Source of the DNA: Desulfobacterales bacterium
Lineage (GTDB): Bacteria; Desulfobacterota; DSM-4660; Desulfatiglandales; B25-G16
Assembly: GCA_013375385.1 (NCBI GenBank)
Contig: JABXJY010000136.1
Location: 1 to 7,384 of the forward strand
Length of the DNA: 7,384 bases
Reading direction: 5' to 3'
Below are positions 5,706 through 7,384 of this stretch, piece after piece. The notes beneath the pieces are model-generated. The model did no database searches, was not told the origin of the DNA, and saw only the letters and a program-made list of their open reading frames with translations. Position 1 is the stretch's first letter. Each line of letters opens with the position of its first letter. A program made the position numbers and the translations under genes.

Positions 5706-6923
5706 TTAGAAACCAACCCTTGCAGGGGGTTTTAGAAGTGAAGCCAAAACGATACCGACAATCGTTGCAAGGATAGAGATCCCTATCATGTAACCGTAAG
5801 AATGTGTGATATCAAAAATATATCCCCCCACATAAGGCCCGATAGCTCCTCCTATTCCAACGATGATCATTGAAAAGCCAAAGATAGCACCGGTTGCTCT
5901 TGGACCGAAATAATCAGCTGGAAAGGCTGCTATTACACCTGCCCATCCCCCAAAGCTTATTCCAAAGAGGGGGGCAAAGACATAAAACATCCACATTTCT
6001 GTTGAAAACAAAAGCCAGATCAACATCATCAGCTGGAAGATGTAGCCGGTGAGAAGGATTAGCTTTCTACCTAATCTGTCTGAAAGGAAACCTGCGCCAA
6101 TTCTGCCAATCAAACTTCCGCCCCCGATCAAACCGGCAAGAAAGCCAGCCGTCGTAAGGGGGACCTCTCTATCGGTAAGGAGCGGCACGATGTGAACCAT
6201 GATTGCCCACAGAGCAAGGGCTATGAAGAGCCAACTCAAGCTAAAAATCCATAATGCCCTTGTTCTTAACGCCTCACCAAAGGAGAAACTCTTGCCTGGC
6301 TCCGCTTGGCTTTCTCCCCCGAGGTCTTTACTTGGTGCTCGTTTGATAAACACCGTAATAGGAATAAAGACAGCAAAGGCCACAACCCCTACGCAGACAT
6401 AGGCTGTCCTCCAACCATAGGATGAAATGAGCCAGGCAGCCAGAGGAGACAAGACGAGAGAACCTACCCCTAATCCTGCTGCTGTTAATCCTACGGCAAG
6501 TCCTCTCTTGGGGGTAAACCATCGAGAAACCGTAGCCATCATCGGGGCATATATGGCAGCAATTCCCCAGCCAAAGAGAAGAGCATAATAGAAATAGAGC
6601 TCCCAGATGGAGGTAACACGACTCATCAAAATCATCGAAGCACCCAGACATAAGCCACCGGTTGCAGCAGATACCCTTGGGCCAAACCTATCAGTAAGCC
6701 ATCCAGTAACCGGGGCGAAAACATCATGACTGATGGCATAGACACTAAATGCAGCGGCTGTCACTGCGCGGCTCCAGCCGAATTCAGAAGCCAGGGGCTT
6801 AAAGAAAACACTGAAGGCATAGACAAGCCCAAAGGCAATCAGATTTGCCAGAAAAGCCATCGCCACTACGAGCCAACCGTAGTAAGAGAGACTTGATTCT
6901 TGGTGTAGAGTATCCGTTACCAT
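5706..6923 (-). CDS. MFS transporter, oxalate/formate antiporter or monocarboxylate-porter-like
   Basis: 405-residue, 12-helix major facilitator in the inner membrane; substrate unknown, likely a small organic anion if the subfamily guess is right. The N-terminal YYGWLVVAMAFLANLIAFGL, then FSVFFKPLASEFGW, and the RWFTPKRGLAVGLTAAGLG stretch at 134-152 are typical of the OFA/MCT-type branch. The MFS loop 2-3 motif is GWLTDRFGPR at 74-83, and its second-half counterpart is GFLSDRLGRK at 278-287. A hydrophilic central loop lies about 195-222 (RAPSKD to EALR). H66-D67 in the second helix region are polar membrane residues of possible functional interest. The ATG at 6923 puts the usual short cytoplasmic tail before helix 1; its ribosome site is weak (GGGA 2-5 nt away). 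Its promoter shares a repeated element with rnc. No neighbouring metabolic gene reveals the substrate. Confidence 0.92.
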   Translation of the reverse strand: MVTDTLHQESSLSYYGWLVVAMAFLANLIAFGLVYAFSVFFKPLASEFGWSRAVTAAAFSVYAISHDVFAPVTGWLTDRFGPRVSAATGGLCLGASMILMSRVTSIWELYFYYALLFGWGIAAIYAPMMATVSRWFTPKRGLAVGLTAAGLGVGSLVLSPLAAWLISSYGWRTAYVCVGVVAFAVFIPITVFIKRAPSKDLGGESQAEPGKSFSFGEALRTRALWIFSLSWLFIALALWAIMVHIVPLLTDREVPLTTAGFLAGLIGGGSLIGRIGAGFLSDRLGRKLILLTGYIFQLMMLIWLLFSTEMWMFYVFAPLFGISFGGWAGVIAAFPADYFGPRATGAIFGFSMIIVGIGGAIGPYVGGYIFDITHSYGYMIGISILATIVGIVLASLLKPPARVGF

Positions 6924-6991
6924 ATCCCGATTCGCTTATGCCCAAGCGGCGAGAGCATCTGAGCAGCTTCCCTGCCGTTAAGGTGTTTGGG

Positions 6992-7029
6992 ATACTAAAA
7001 TCAATACCTTGTAAAGTCAAGACAACTAA
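6992..7029 (-). promoter_or_regulatory. MFS gene promoter within the 38-bp repeated element (copy 2)
   Basis: Minus-strand TTGACT (complement of 7015-7020), 17-nt spacer, TAGTAT (complement of 6992-6997), the same boxes and spacing as at rnc. Transcription would start about 6985, giving a leader of about 60 nt. Near the start codon that leader contains a small hairpin, CGCTT/AAGCG (6933-6937 with 6944-6948). Confidence 0.5.
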
Positions 7030-7300
7030 GTCCGCCTTTGGGGTATTTGCTCCCTGCCTGTCTTCGGTAAACCCTGTTAAAAAGTCTAAAGAAGGCCTTT
7101 AACCACAATCAAACCTATTCGTACATCCACCCTGGCGAGAATGAAAAGACCCTCTCCAGCAAGGCAAAGAGATTAAACAGCACATCAGAATAGTGCTGGT
7201 CTTGAGATTCGTGGGAGAATCAGGACTAAGTCATAGTATAAGCTAACCTATTGATTTTTTAGCTAATTCCAGGGTATGTGTATCTTTTTTTTGTTATGCC
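7030..7300. other. Non-coding stretch without a supportable gene; one short open frame and small hairpins
   Basis: No intact gene is visible on either strand. The longest protein-like text is a minus-strand frame open from a TGA at 7220-7222 to a TAG at 7115-7117 (34 codons, containing DVLFNLFALLERVFSFSPGW), with no good start or ribosome site; it could be a gene remnant or chance. An inverted repeat AGCTAA/TTAGCT pairs 7241-7246 with 7259-7264, and a T8 run lies at 7285-7292, too far from that hairpin to make a standard terminator. No tRNA-like or CRISPR-like pattern is present. Confidence 0.4.
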
Positions 7301-7384
7301 CTATATGGGCCTTTGCAGGGTCGTTTCAAAATGGTTTATTGCGCCGTAACCCTTAGAGTCATACGCTCCGTCTATATAAACCAT
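7301..7384 (-). pseudogene. Possible decayed DDE transposase fragment, truncated by the window edge
   Basis: Reading the minus strand from the right edge gives 27 residues beginning MVYIDGAYDSKGYGAINH and ending at a TAG (7301-7303). The ATG coincides with the window edge, so whether it is a true start is unknown. 'DGAYDS' followed by a Lys and an 'AI' helix is how the region around the second catalytic Asp reads in many IS4/IS5-type DDE transposases. In an intact enzyme well over 100 residues should follow, whereas here a stop comes 18 residues later and no frame continues convincingly. A small unrelated protein, or chance, is also possible. Confidence 0.22.

Noticed and set aside
6845..7102. 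85-codon plus-strand open frame across the MFS start and its promoter
   Set aside because: It overlaps the MFS coding start and the repeated promoter element antisense, has no recognisable motif and no ribosome site.
7298..7310. Perfect small palindrome GCCCTATATGGGC near a T8 run, looking like a terminator
   Set aside because: The T-run precedes the hairpin on the plus strand and becomes an A-run on the minus strand, so it cannot be an intrinsic terminator in either direction; it also overlaps the end of the edge fragment.
7021..7384. Search for tRNA, CRISPR repeats or a riboswitch in the right-hand non-coding stretch
   Set aside because: No TTCRA-type T arm, no regularly spaced direct repeats and no conserved riboswitch core could be seen.

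Overview
The window looks like a chromosomal housekeeping segment of an anaerobe-type bacterium, plausibly a deltaproteobacterium/Desulfobacterota-like lineage. That placement rests on gene content (a UDPGP-family uridylyltransferase, a long-chain polyprenyl synthase, a short Elp3-like radical SAM protein next to rnc, an OFA/MCT-like MFS carrier) and a GC content that looks mid-40s percent by eye. It is an inference, not a demonstrated taxonomy. There is no CRISPR array, rRNA or tRNA, and no intact mobile element.

Layout, left to right. 1-186 (+) is the C-terminal end of a gene that enters from the left, possibly an NFACT-R/thiouridylase-type protein. It converges, with only 14 nt between stop codons, on a two-gene minus-strand unit: a UTP--glucose-1-phosphate uridylyltransferase (about 2509 down to 1073, possibly starting at 2662) followed 20 nt later by an unrecognised single-pass membrane coiled-coil protein with an internal sequence duplication (1052 down to 201). 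Divergent from this unit is a polyprenyl diphosphate synthase (2809-3810, +). The two transcripts appear to start from back-to-back promoters whose -35 boxes overlap at 2751-2757.

The polyprenyl synthase converges on a second minus-strand unit, rnc (5592 down to 4879) and a radical SAM protein (4894 down to 3860). These two overlap by 16 nt; the downstream gene starts at TTG behind a perfect AGGAGG lying inside rnc. Upstream of rnc, in the same direction, is an MFS transporter (6923 down to 5706). rnc and the MFS gene are each preceded by a near-identical 38-bp element (31/38 matches) carrying the promoter TTGACT-N17-TAGTAT. For rnc the promoter is so close to the ATG that the message would be leaderless or nearly so.

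7021-7384 holds no convincing intact gene. It carries small hairpins, a T8 run, a 34-codon stop-to-stop frame, and at the extreme right edge a 27-residue minus-strand peptide with a DGAYDS motif that may be the tail of a decayed DDE transposase.

How the genes fit together: UDP-glucose supply (envelope polysaccharide), polyprenyl diphosphate supply (quinone side chains or lipid carriers), RNA processing and solute transport are all present, but nothing here forms an obvious new multi-gene system. The most interesting items are the unknown membrane coiled-coil protein linked to the uridylyltransferase, the possible membrane-anchoring N-terminal extension of that enzyme, the duplicated promoter element, and the leaderless rnc start.
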